Of a stretch of 54,503 bases of DNA, positions 26,130 through 34,140 are shown piece by piece. Origin of the DNA: Streptococcus sp. 263_SSPC. GTDB lineage: Bacteria > Bacillota > Bacilli > Lactobacillales > Aerococcaceae. The notes below the pieces were generated by a model. It made no database searches and was not told where the DNA came from. It worked only from the letters and a program-made list of their open reading frames with translations. Both the position numbers and the translations under genes were made by a program. The stretch's first letter is position 1. Each line of letters begins with the position of its first letter. Location: contig NZ_JVNU01000010.1 of the NCBI RefSeq assembly GCF_001071995.1, positions 93-54,595 on the forward strand. Reading direction: 5' to 3'.

Positions 26130-26286
26130 ATGTGCTATTTATTTTATGAGTCTAAGTTAAAAATACTCTGATAGAACGATGTGACAAATAATAGACTCTT
26201 CGCTCCTTACTACTGTGCTGAAACATTCATTCTGCTTTTCATTCTGTAAGCTGGGTGCTGTCTAGTTGGTTCTTAAGGTGCTGGGA
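26130..26286. repeat. Decayed repeat-like stretch
   Basis: This gene-free stretch contains TTAAAAATACTCTGATAGAAC (from 26157), close to the TTAAAATACTCTAGAACC end of the element at 44647, and an inverted GAGTCTA/TAGACTC pair (26149-26155 with 26192-26198). It could be a degraded second copy. Nothing else is evident. Confidence 0.35.
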
Positions 26287-26829
26287 CTAGAGCTTTTCAA
26301 GCCAGAGGGCGCATAGAGTTTGGACGGCTGGGATAATCGTAGTGATTGAGCCGTGGTTATCGTATGCCTTGTACCAAAGTTTGCCCGTTGAATCGAAGGC
26401 GTATTGGTACACGACGAGCCAATGATTTTTATACGGGCTACCAAGAGCTGTTGTGGTACCTACGACAACTGGAACGCCGTCTTCAAGAAGGCCTGGCACG
26501 ACCTTTTCACTAAATAAATTAAAGTGTGTCTTATAACCATATTTCTTCCACTCGTTATTGAGGCCGCGTTGCACGTCCCAATAAAAAGTCCCTCGATATG
26601 GCAGCGCGTATTCAATTGCCGATTCCATGCCTTTTAGGAGCTCATCCATCGATTGTGTCACGACGCCTTCACGTTTGGCCATGAGGACCGTTAACGAGGC
26701 AGCCGCATACGTTCCGCAGACGCCTGGTGTCTTTTCATTCACATACGCTTTGAACTGCTTCATATCCTCTTCAGGAAGGCCTCGCCATTCTACCGTCTCT
26801 TCTAATGTATGTTTCTTCTCCCACTTCAT
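26287..26829 (-). CDS. C39-like papain-fold cysteine peptidase (putative)
   Basis: The 180-residue protein has a likely catalytic triad: Cys in TPGVCGTYAAASLTVLMAK (near 38), His in KNHWLVVYQY and Asp in WYKAYDNHGSI. This order and spacing suit the C39-like_2 papain fold. There is no signal peptide or ABC transporter beside it, so it is not a bacteriocin-processing domain of the usual type. The substrate is unknown. The start is the ATG at 26829, eight bases after TAGGAG; the in-frame ATG at 26835 is too close to that site. gpmA ends 34 bp upstream. Confidence 0.7.
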   Translation of the reverse strand: MKWEKKHTLEETVEWRGLPEEDMKQFKAYVNEKTPGVCGTYAAASLTVLMAKREGVVTQSMDELLKGMESAIEYALPYRGTFYWDVQRGLNNEWKKYGYKTHFNLFSEKVVPGLLEDGVPVVVGTTTALGSPYKNHWLVVYQYAFDSTGKLWYKAYDNHGSITTIIPAVQTLCALWLEKL

Positions 26830-26863
26830 TCGCATTCTCCTAATTGTTCAATAATGATAGTCT

Positions 26864-27550
26864 TTATTTTTCAAAATGATATTCTTTCACTTGTAAGTTT
26901 TCGTCGAGGTCAAATACAAGCGGTGTTCCTGTTGGAATTTCGAATTTCAAGATTTCGTCTTCGCTAAGGTTGAGTAAGTATTTCACCAAACTGCGAAGTG
27001 AATTGCCGTGCGCTACGACTAAAACGTTCTTGCCGTCAAGTAAATCCACCGCAATCTTATCTTGCCAAATTGGAAGCACGCGGTCCAAGGTTGTTTTCAA
27101 TGTTTCCCCTTGAGGAAGATCCTTCACTTGTAGATGTTTGTAGCGTGGGTCGCTAGCTTGTTTAGCTGCTTCTTCCTCGCTAAGCAGTGGAGGCATCACA
27201 TCGTATGAACGTCTCCAAAGCAACACTTGTTCGTCGCCGTATTTTTCGCGTGTTTCTTGTTTGTTGAGTCCTTGTAAGGCTCCATAGTGGCGTTCGTTTA
27301 ATCGCCAGCTCTTTGTTTCTGGTAAATAGTCTTGATTTAATTCAGACAAGACGATGTGTCCTGTGTGGATAGCTCTTTTTAATACTGATAAATAGACATG
27401 ATCAAATTGGATGCCTAATGAACGCAGCATTTCCCCTGCGTGATGCGCTTCATCTACCCCTTTAGGAGTTAACTCCACATCGCTCCAACCGGTAAATAAA
27501 TTAAGGGCGTTCCATTCACTTTCTCCATGTCGAACAAATACTAATTTCAT
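26864..27550 (-). CDS. gpmA: 2,3-bisphosphoglycerate-dependent phosphoglycerate mutase
   Basis: The 228-residue protein has the phosphohistidine motif FVRHGESEWN, the signature TGWSDVELTPKG, the substrate-binding ERHYGALQGLNK region and the second catalytic His in VVAHGNSLRSL. It interconverts 3- and 2-phosphoglycerate in glycolysis. The ATG at 27550 sits seven bases after AAGGA; the ATG at 27556 overlaps that site and is unlikely. The length equals that of typical GpmA proteins. Confidence 0.96.
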   Translation of the reverse strand: MKLVFVRHGESEWNALNLFTGWSDVELTPKGVDEAHHAGEMLRSLGIQFDHVYLSVLKRAIHTGHIVLSELNQDYLPETKSWRLNERHYGALQGLNKQETREKYGDEQVLLWRRSYDVMPPLLSEEEAAKQASDPRYKHLQVKDLPQGETLKTTLDRVLPIWQDKIAVDLLDGKNVLVVAHGNSLRSLVKYLLNLSEDEILKFEIPTGTPLVFDLDENLQVKEYHFEK

Positions 27551-27721
27551 GTTCATTCCTTCTTTCTGAATTTCTACTTATATTGTACGCCTGTTCTCAG
27601 AAAGTTTCAAAGAACGACGCCCGATGTGTTGCCATTTGCCCTAAATCATCATTTAGTGGTAAAATAAGCTGATATCTATTTCATTAGATGATTGGTAGAA
27701 ACACTACCTGAAAGGAACATT

Positions 27722-28918
27722 ATGAAATTACTAACGATTATCGAAAAGATAAAACGATTCTCGAATCAGGACTTAGCGCTGTACTTACTCATTATCAGTA
27801 GCTTCCTTCCGTTTTATTTATTCCTAACATTGTTCGTCTTATATATCATCCTTCTCGCCTTTACGGGAAAATTAAAACAAGTCTTTAAAGACCTACTATC
27901 CCACCCGTTCTTATTGGCGTTTATCGGATTTAGCTTTATCGTATCGATGGTAGCCGGCAACTATATCGGCGCTGTCATCTCGGTTGGATTCGTGATGTAT
28001 GCGATATTCTTTAAATACTATCAAAGACGATTGACACCGGACTTTTTCCATATCGTTCTACAGACAGTCTTACTCCTCAGCATTTTCGCCGCGGGATTTG
28101 CGTTCTTAGAACACTACGAAATCGTTCATAAATTTAACTACACCTTCCTATCACCAAAGATGCAAGTATGGCACCAAAACCGTGCGGAAGTAACCTTCTT
28201 TAATCCGAACTACTACGGTATTATTTGTTGCTTCTGTATTATGATTGGCTTCTACTTACTCAGCATCACGAAGAGTTGGTTCTGGAAGTTCATCGGCGCT
28301 GTCGCGATTGGTATTAACCTATTCGGCCTCAGCTTCACGCAAAACAGAACTGCTTTCCCAGCGATTATCTGTGGAGCGATTATTTACCTCTTCACGACCA
28401 TTCGTAGCTCGAAAGCATTCTGGCTCAGCATCGCCGCATTTGGAGTTGGACTTATGTTCCTCTTCTCAAGTGACATCGGAGTTCGGATGGGAACGCTCGA
28501 CTCTTCCATGGAAGAACGCGTTTCAATTTGGAATGCCGGCGTGGTTCTCTTTAAACAAAATCCATGGTTCGGGGAAGGTCCTCTGACCTACTTGCATAGT
28601 TTTGCAAGAATCGGCGCTCGCTACCACGAACACGCGCACAGTTTATATATCGATACCATTTCAAGCTACGGAATTATCGGAACATTGCTTCTTGCGATTT
28701 CTACCCTTAAACCGGTACGCATGCTTTTAGAAATGAGTCGCGATCCAAAGAAACGTCCCATCGTTGGACTCTACGTTTCATTTATCGTAGTACTCTTCGT
28801 TCACGGTATCTTCGACGTAGCCATCCTTTGGGTACAAAGTGCATTCCTATTCTTACTAGTGATGACAAGTATTCCAATGTGGATGAAACAAGAAGAAAAC
28901 GTCATGCCACATAAATAA
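27722..28918 (+). CDS. O-antigen ligase (Wzy_C) family membrane protein
   Basis: The 398-residue protein has about ten membrane helices and a Wzy_C region. The conserved part is the large loop: FTQNRTAFPAIICGAI, then FGEGPLTYLHSF and YHEHAHSLYIDTISSYGIIG. Members ligate or polymerise surface glycans at the outer face of the membrane. No glycosyltransferase cluster is adjacent, so the glycan it serves is unknown. The ATG at 27722 follows AAAGGAA. It is an isolated single gene with its own terminator. Confidence 0.85.
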   Translation: MKLLTIIEKIKRFSNQDLALYLLIISSFLPFYLFLTLFVLYIILLAFTGKLKQVFKDLLSHPFLLAFIGFSFIVSMVAGNYIGAVISVGFVMYAIFFKYYQRRLTPDFFHIVLQTVLLLSIFAAGFAFLEHYEIVHKFNYTFLSPKMQVWHQNRAEVTFFNPNYYGIICCFCIMIGFYLLSITKSWFWKFIGAVAIGINLFGLSFTQNRTAFPAIICGAIIYLFTTIRSSKAFWLSIAAFGVGLMFLFSSDIGVRMGTLDSSMEERVSIWNAGVVLFKQNPWFGEGPLTYLHSFARIGARYHEHAHSLYIDTISSYGIIGTLLLAISTLKPVRMLLEMSRDPKKRPIVGLYVSFIVVLFVHGIFDVAILWVQSAFLFLLVMTSIPMWMKQEENVMPHK

Positions 28919-28930
28919 ACGACAAAAAAC

Positions 28931-28967
28931 AAAATCCCAAGATTCACCGCTGTGAACCTTGGGATTT
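28931..28967. terminator. Bidirectional terminator
   Basis: AAATCCCAAG..TTCAC pairs with GTGAA..CTTGGGATTT around CGCT, with A and T tracts on opposite sides, between convergent genes. Confidence 0.85.
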
Positions 28968-28978
28968 TTTGGTTGCTT

Positions 28979-31900
28979 TTATTTTGTTAAGTTACGGATA
29001 TTTTTGAAGATGTCTTTATGATTTTCAATCTTCGTATCATTTCCGATAACGACAAACGCATTTTGATCCATGATGGCTTTCATCGTTGGAGCGTATGCGC
29101 GTACTTTTTCAGGCGTTGCCGCTAAGATTTCATCGCGGAACTGTTGCACTTTCTCTTGCGTTAGATGCGTGAAGTAACGCGTAAACGCTACTGCTCCTTT
29201 TTGAGCGGCTGAAAGTGGACGGTCAATCGTACTGAATGTACCAATCAAGTTCTTTTCAAACTCCGCCTCAGATAAGTTGAAGTTTTCTAAGTACTCTACT
29301 TGTCCATCATAACGTTCAAGCGTTTCAACGATATTCGGGTCACGGTAAGAAAGACCAGCCACGTCCCCTTTATCTGTAATCACACTCATACCGCCGTATG
29401 CCCCACCTTGAACACGAACCGTATTCCATAAGTAATCAAGTCCTAGAACTGATTTCAAGAATAAGTTCATGCCGTTCACTGGAACACCAAGAAGCGTTTG
29501 GTTATATCCTTTTGCGACATAGTTGATTTCTTGCGCTGTCTTGAATCCTTCGTTTAACACTTCCACTGGATTCGTGAAGGCTTGTTTTTCAACTTTGTGG
29601 TTTCCAAGATGCTTGAAGAAGTCCTCGGACACTTGTTTGAAGTGGTCGAAGTCCTCTTTACTTCCGACAAAAGTTGCCACTAGTTGGTCTGTTGTTAAAA
29701 TGGTTTCTAATACAGCTTTCAAGCGGTCGATAAACGCTTGAGGGTTCGCATCAAAACCAGCCACCACATCGCAAATAAAGTCGTAGTAGTCGATTCCTTC
29801 AAGCGATTGTAAGTATTTCGCGCCTTCGTAGTAGTAAGATTCTAAACGACGAAGTGCCGCCACGTGTGAACCATAGTTGAAGTTCATCTCTAAGTCTGCT
29901 TTCACATTGAGTAAGAGCTCTTTGATTTTCTCAACATCGTCTAAGTTTGAACGATGAACGATTTCTTCAATCAAGCTTAAGAGTTGTGGTTGATATTCAG
30001 ACAAGGCCTTCCCGCTGACTGTGAATTTAGGATAGTAGATGTTGTCCGCGACTGATTCCGTGATGACTGTCGCGTTTGTGCCGATGCCTCCTGTGTAGAA
30101 GTCGATTTCTGTACTGAGGGCTTCGTCTGTGAAGTTTTCTGTTCCGACTTCCCCTAGTACTTCCGTTAAGAAGGCCACGACTGGAATGTCTTCTGTCTTC
30201 ACGCCTGATAAATCAAAGTAATATTTCACGTAAGAAATGCCGGCTGTGAAGTCTTCATAGTGTAAGAAGGTTGGTTTGCCTTCTGCTGCTTCCACTGTTA
30301 ATGGGAGTGGCTTCACTTCGCGGTCGATATCTTCTATCGAGAGTTTTGGTAATTTCGCCAAATCTTCTTCCTTATCTGGAGTCGTTTGACGTTCAAGAAG
30401 TTGTTGCGTTTGTTCCACAAGAGCTGCCACTTCTTCATCAGATAATGACGCTTTATAGGCCGCTAACTCTTCTTTTAACGCTTCATCTTTGCGGTCCACA
30501 AGACCTGGTTCTGGCGCTAAAGTGATGACGGCTGCATGCGTATTGTCGAGTAATGTTGTTTGGATTAAACGTTCAAAATAGCCGTTTGCCATTTCTTCTT
30601 GCATCTTATCTAACACGCGTTGGTATTCAAACGTTGCAAATACATCCCCGCCGTATAACCAGCTTGTGAGTGAGTTCAATGAATACAAGATTCCTTTAGG
30701 AGTGGCCCCTTCCAGCGCTGTTAATTCTTTATAACGGAACGCTGCTTTATTGAGGGCTGCTTGAATCGCTTTTTGCGGAATGCCTTCAGCGACTAAACGT
30801 TTCAACTCGTTTTCGATAATCGATACGAATTGGTCTTTAGCTTCTGGGTTTGTATCTTTTAAGACGATTTCAAAGATTGGTGAGTATGTCGCTGCACCAA
30901 ATCCACCAGACACATCTGAACCAAGGCCTGATTTCAAGAGAGCTTTCTTAATCGGAGCTGTGTTAGATCCAAGAAGGAGTTCATCTAATACGCCAAGCGC
31001 GATGAGTTCTTCAGAGTTGGTTCCCTTACCTGCAGCCCAAATGTACGCTAAGAGCGATTTGTTTTCAGTAGGCTCGTCTTTAGAAATCGAGAATGGCGCT
31101 TCTAATTCACGACGCGCTTCGAATGGTGTTTGTTCCACAGACTCGAATTCGTAGTCCTTTGCTTCAAACGCATCGAAGTACTCTGTTAATTGAGCAAATG
31201 CTGTGTCTAAATCTAAGTTCCCGTAAAGCGTCACACGCGCATTACTTGGATGATAGTACTTGTCATGGAACGCCACGAACTCTTCTTGCGTTAACGAAGG
31301 AATCGCAGCAGGCATCCCACCAGAAATATGTTTGTAGACCGTATCTGGGAATAACGTTGGTTCAAACAGACGGTATAATTCAGAGTCCGCTTGTGAGAAC
31401 GCCCCACGCATTTCGTTGTACACCACGCCTTTGTAAATCAATTCATCATCGGCGTTTTCTAAGTGATAGTGCCATCCTTCTTGCATTAAGATTTGTGAAT
31501 CATGCTTGAAGTTTGGATAGAATACCGCATCTAAGTACACAGACATCAAATTATTGAAGTCTTTTTGGTTACGAGACGATACCGGATAAACCGTCTTATC
31601 AGAATAAGTCATCGCATTTAAGAATGTATTCAGTGATCCTTTTAATAATTCTACGAATGGCTCTTTGGATGGATATTTCTTCGAACCATTTAACACAGAG
31701 TGCTCGATAATATGCGCAATCCCGTTATCGTTATACGGTGGCGTACGGAACGCAATATTAAACGCCTTATTATCGTCTTCGTTTTCAAGGTATAAGACCT
31801 CTGCACCAGTCTTATCATGCTTGTACAAATAACCGACAGAACGAATATCTGGCAGGTCTCTTTTTTCAACTAAAGAGTACCCTTTAAAATTCTTTGTCAT
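28979..31900 (-). CDS. M16C insulinase-family metalloprotease (PreP-like)
   Basis: The 973-residue protein has the inverted zinc motif HxxEH (GIAHIIEHSVLNGSKKYP, near residue 60) followed by KEPFVELLKGSLNTFLNAMT and the distal Glu in VVYNEMRGAF, as in the M16C/presequence-protease group. Two similar halves form a clam-shell that degrades peptides. No signal peptide is present, suggesting a cytoplasmic peptide scavenger that may complement PepF. The ATG follows a GGAGG-type site. The length is typical for the group (about 970). Confidence 0.93.
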   Translation of the reverse strand: MTKNFKGYSLVEKRDLPDIRSVGYLYKHDKTGAEVLYLENEDDNKAFNIAFRTPPYNDNGIAHIIEHSVLNGSKKYPSKEPFVELLKGSLNTFLNAMTYSDKTVYPVSSRNQKDFNNLMSVYLDAVFYPNFKHDSQILMQEGWHYHLENADDELIYKGVVYNEMRGAFSQADSELYRLFEPTLFPDTVYKHISGGMPAAIPSLTQEEFVAFHDKYYHPSNARVTLYGNLDLDTAFAQLTEYFDAFEAKDYEFESVEQTPFEARRELEAPFSISKDEPTENKSLLAYIWAAGKGTNSEELIALGVLDELLLGSNTAPIKKALLKSGLGSDVSGGFGAATYSPIFEIVLKDTNPEAKDQFVSIIENELKRLVAEGIPQKAIQAALNKAAFRYKELTALEGATPKGILYSLNSLTSWLYGGDVFATFEYQRVLDKMQEEMANGYFERLIQTTLLDNTHAAVITLAPEPGLVDRKDEALKEELAAYKASLSDEEVAALVEQTQQLLERQTTPDKEEDLAKLPKLSIEDIDREVKPLPLTVEAAEGKPTFLHYEDFTAGISYVKYYFDLSGVKTEDIPVVAFLTEVLGEVGTENFTDEALSTEIDFYTGGIGTNATVITESVADNIYYPKFTVSGKALSEYQPQLLSLIEEIVHRSNLDDVEKIKELLLNVKADLEMNFNYGSHVAALRRLESYYYEGAKYLQSLEGIDYYDFICDVVAGFDANPQAFIDRLKAVLETILTTDQLVATFVGSKEDFDHFKQVSEDFFKHLGNHKVEKQAFTNPVEVLNEGFKTAQEINYVAKGYNQTLLGVPVNGMNLFLKSVLGLDYLWNTVRVQGGAYGGMSVITDKGDVAGLSYRDPNIVETLERYDGQVEYLENFNLSEAEFEKNLIGTFSTIDRPLSAAQKGAVAFTRYFTHLTQEKVQQFRDEILAATPEKVRAYAPTMKAIMDQNAFVVIGNDTKIENHKDIFKNIRNLTK

Positions 31901-31987
31901 AAAATTCCTCCTTCAAGGGTTTTCACCCATTCTACCACTTTTAGCGCAAAAAAAGAAGATAAGGGGATTCCTTCAACTATAAAATAA

Positions 31988-32027
31988 AAAACTCAAAACC
32001 CACTTATCACAGTGAATTTTGAGTTTT
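31988..32027 (-). terminator. Terminator of the TA-like pair
   Basis: AAAACTCAAAA (31988-31998) pairs with TTTTGAGTTTT (32017-32027), extended by an inner CACT/AGTG. It lies 60 bp beyond the HTH gene stop. Confidence 0.7.
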
Positions 32028-32086
32028 AGGCATGTTGAACTAAGAATCTTATAAATCTGGATATTATGATTTAATAGAGTTATTAA

Positions 32087-32350
32087 CTAAAATGTCTTCT
32101 CTTTCAGTTTTATCTCAATCTCATATCCGTTTTGTCGAGCTAATTCCACAAGCGTCATAATAGTTGGATTATGATGTCCTGCTTCTAATCTTGCTAAATA
32201 GGCTCTCTTTACATCTAGCTTCTCAGCAAATTCTTCCTGTGTCAATTGATGATTTACCCTTAATTGAATCGTTCTCAGCGCTACTTTTAGAAGAGAAACT
32301 TCTCTAAGTAAGTCTTCTTCGAAATTAGGGTAAATCGATGAGAACTTCAT
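32087..32350 (-). CDS. XRE-family antitoxin-like regulator (HigA-like)
   Basis: The 87-residue protein has a C-terminal HTH_XRE domain (VNHQLTQEEFAEKLDVKRAY, then LEAGHHNPTIMTLVELARQN) and an N-terminal helical extension. This resembles antitoxins encoded downstream of their toxins (HigBA order). It overlaps the upstream gene by 26 bp, implying translational coupling. I use the ATG at 32350 rather than the frame start at 32383, because it begins MKFSSIYPNFEEDLLREV; its ribosome site is weak. It is the likely reader of the palindrome at 32608-32647. Confidence 0.75.
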   Translation of the reverse strand: MKFSSIYPNFEEDLLREVSLLKVALRTIQLRVNHQLTQEEFAEKLDVKRAYLARLEAGHHNPTIMTLVELARQNGYEIEIKLKEKTF

Positions 32351-32585
32351 GAACTTTCTTGTTAAATAAGAAGTCACTACCATCCACCCCTTCTTTAGTC
32401 CTTGATACAGGTATTTTCAAACAATGTCTCCCTTTATAATAGCATCCCCATTTTTCGAGCAATTCTGGCGTCACGCCTTCATCTTCTAAGATTTTATAGA
32501 CTGCTGCCAATTTAATCATCTCGCTGTATTCAAGCGTCTCTAAACGATCCACTTTCTTTTTATCAACCCTAAATTTCTTGCCCAT
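32325..32585 (-). CDS. Small partner protein of HTH gene, putative toxin
   Basis: The 86-residue protein is basic at its start (MGKKFRVDKKKVDRLETL), helical in the middle and ends KKVHEVLIDLP. It lacks a clear RelE/HigB fingerprint, although the position (upstream of, and overlapping, an XRE gene under an autoregulatory-type operator) is that of a type II toxin. It could be an unfamiliar toxin, a truncated one or a co-regulator. The ATG at 32585 follows AAGGAGG; the longer frame from 32618 would start inside the operator. Confidence 0.6.
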   Translation of the reverse strand: MGKKFRVDKKKVDRLETLEYSEMIKLAAVYKILEDEGVTPELLEKWGCYYKGRHCLKIPVSRTKEGVDGSDFLFNKKVHEVLIDLP

Positions 32586-32607
32586 ACCTATTACCTCCTT
32601 ATGACTT

Positions 32608-32647
32608 AAATGTAACATATAAGTTACGTAACTTATATGTTACATTT
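32608..32647. promoter_or_regulatory. 40-bp perfect palindrome, likely TA operator
   Basis: AAATGTAACATATAAGTTAC is followed directly by its exact reverse complement. Each half is itself an inverted repeat GTAAC-N6-GTTAC, so the sequence holds two adjacent 16-bp dyads and four half-sites. It lies 8 bp upstream of the AAGGAGG of the TA-like pair. This is the expected layout for cooperative autorepression by an HTH antitoxin. Confidence 0.85.
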
Positions 32648-32680
32648 TGCTTTTTTCTAGTACTATTTTGCTAAAAAAAG

Positions 32681-32715
32681 AGACTTACAAAGGACTACTC
32701 TTCCTTCGTAAGTCT
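32681..32715 (-). terminator. Terminator of the methyltransferase gene
   Basis: AGACTTACAAAGGA (32681-32694) pairs with TCCTTCGTAAGTCT (32702-32715), one mismatch, followed by a T run on the minus strand. Confidence 0.85.
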
Positions 32716-32731
32716 AAATCATTGTTTGAGA

Positions 32732-34066
32732 TTAAATCATTTTTGCCATTCCGATACCGATACGTTCCACAATGGACGTAACTAGCGCATTCCCCATAAA
32801 GAAATAACGCATACGGTCGTTGACTTCACTAACTGTCCCATCGGATAGTTTCTTGTTTTTTGTCCAATCACAAGGGAAGCATTGTAATAACTCTGCTTCG
32901 TTTGGAGTTAATAGTCGGAACTGATTGCCTTCTTTTAAGAAGTGAGTTGAACGGTTCACACTACCTTCACTTGTAAGCATTGTACGTCCTGGTAATGAAA
33001 GGTCATCCGTTTCGCTCATTCTACCTTCAGAGAAGATATAAGTATATCCATCTTCAGTGGTACGTTCAATTTTCTTTGGCCCGCGCAAGTATTGGAATTT
33101 CTTAATCTTATCTTCGTCCTGGATTACATAGTTTTGAATATATTCTTGATAAGCTTCTACACCATGTTTTTCGACATAATACTCTTTAGCCTTTTGAACT
33201 ACTTCTCCTAAAGTCATTGCTTTTTCGAATACAGGAGTTGTATCAATGGTGTAATAAATACCATCTTTCATCAAACCTGTGTTCCAAACTTTTCCAGTAA
33301 AGTTATTCGAAATATCTACAATATATTCTTCAGAATGCGCATCTAGTTCACTAAGTTTTTCTGTATAGACACGGTTCTTATTCGCACTATTTTCTACTGG
33401 AAACTGCGTTGCAAAAAGACCTTTTTTATAAATATATGACTCGAATGATTCTGGTGATAAATCTTTAATGCCATGTTTCTTGGCAAAAGCTGAGTCGTTT
33501 TTATAAATAAAGAAGAACACGCGACGACGTCTTTGAGGTGCACCGTAATCTGCGGCGTTAATCACGCGCCATTCAACGGTATACCCCAATTGATTGAATG
33601 CTCCGAGCATAATCGCAAAATCACGTCCACGTTGTTTAGACGGTGATTTCAATAGTCGATCCACATTTTCAAGAATAAGATATTCTGGTTTAATATGATT
33701 CACAGCACGAATAATCTCCCAGAAAAGAACTCCTTTTTTACCTTCGATACCCATTTCGTGCTTTTTACTGCGCGCTACTGAGTAATCTTGACATGGAAAT
33801 CCGCCGACAATCATATTCACACCATTTGCCTTCATTTCATCAAAATACTCTGATGAAACTTGCATGATGTCTTCATTACTATGATTGATTTTTGGATAGT
33901 TGTATACTCCAACTTCAAACGCATCTTGCGCTTTTCGACTAGGTTCAAATTGATTCGTATCAGTCACTTGGAAAAATTTTTTATTCAATTTTTTGTTAGC
34001 CTCATGAAGACCAACGATAAATCCCCCAACGCCATCAAACATTGAGAATACTTTAAGTTTTGACAT
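32732..34066 (-). CDS. C5-cytosine DNA methyltransferase (type II R-M)
   Basis: The 444-residue protein has the C5 methyltransferase motifs: I (FSMFDGVGGFIVGLHEA), IV with the catalytic Cys (VGGFPCQDYSVA), VI (ENVDRLL), VIII (AADYGAPQRRRRVFFF) and, near the end, the X region (FLKEGNQFRLLTPNEAELLQ, then FFMGNALVTSIVERIG). It protects the host by making 5-methylcytosine. The partner endonuclease is Sau3AI-like, so the target is probably GATC, which is an inference. The ATG at 34066 follows GAGGTAATC; the frame extends to 34090. Confidence 0.93.
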   Translation of the reverse strand: MSKLKVFSMFDGVGGFIVGLHEANKKLNKKFFQVTDTNQFEPSRKAQDAFEVGVYNYPKINHSNEDIMQVSSEYFDEMKANGVNMIVGGFPCQDYSVARSKKHEMGIEGKKGVLFWEIIRAVNHIKPEYLILENVDRLLKSPSKQRGRDFAIMLGAFNQLGYTVEWRVINAADYGAPQRRRRVFFFIYKNDSAFAKKHGIKDLSPESFESYIYKKGLFATQFPVENSANKNRVYTEKLSELDAHSEEYIVDISNNFTGKVWNTGLMKDGIYYTIDTTPVFEKAMTLGEVVQKAKEYYVEKHGVEAYQEYIQNYVIQDEDKIKKFQYLRGPKKIERTTEDGYTYIFSEGRMSETDDLSLPGRTMLTSEGSVNRSTHFLKEGNQFRLLTPNEAELLQCFPCDWTKNKKLSDGTVSEVNDRMRYFFMGNALVTSIVERIGIGMAKMI

Positions 34067-34140
34067 GATTACCTCTTTCATTTTCATCAAAAATTTCTCT
34101 ATTACTATATCATGAATTCAATATTTGATCAACTGATTTG

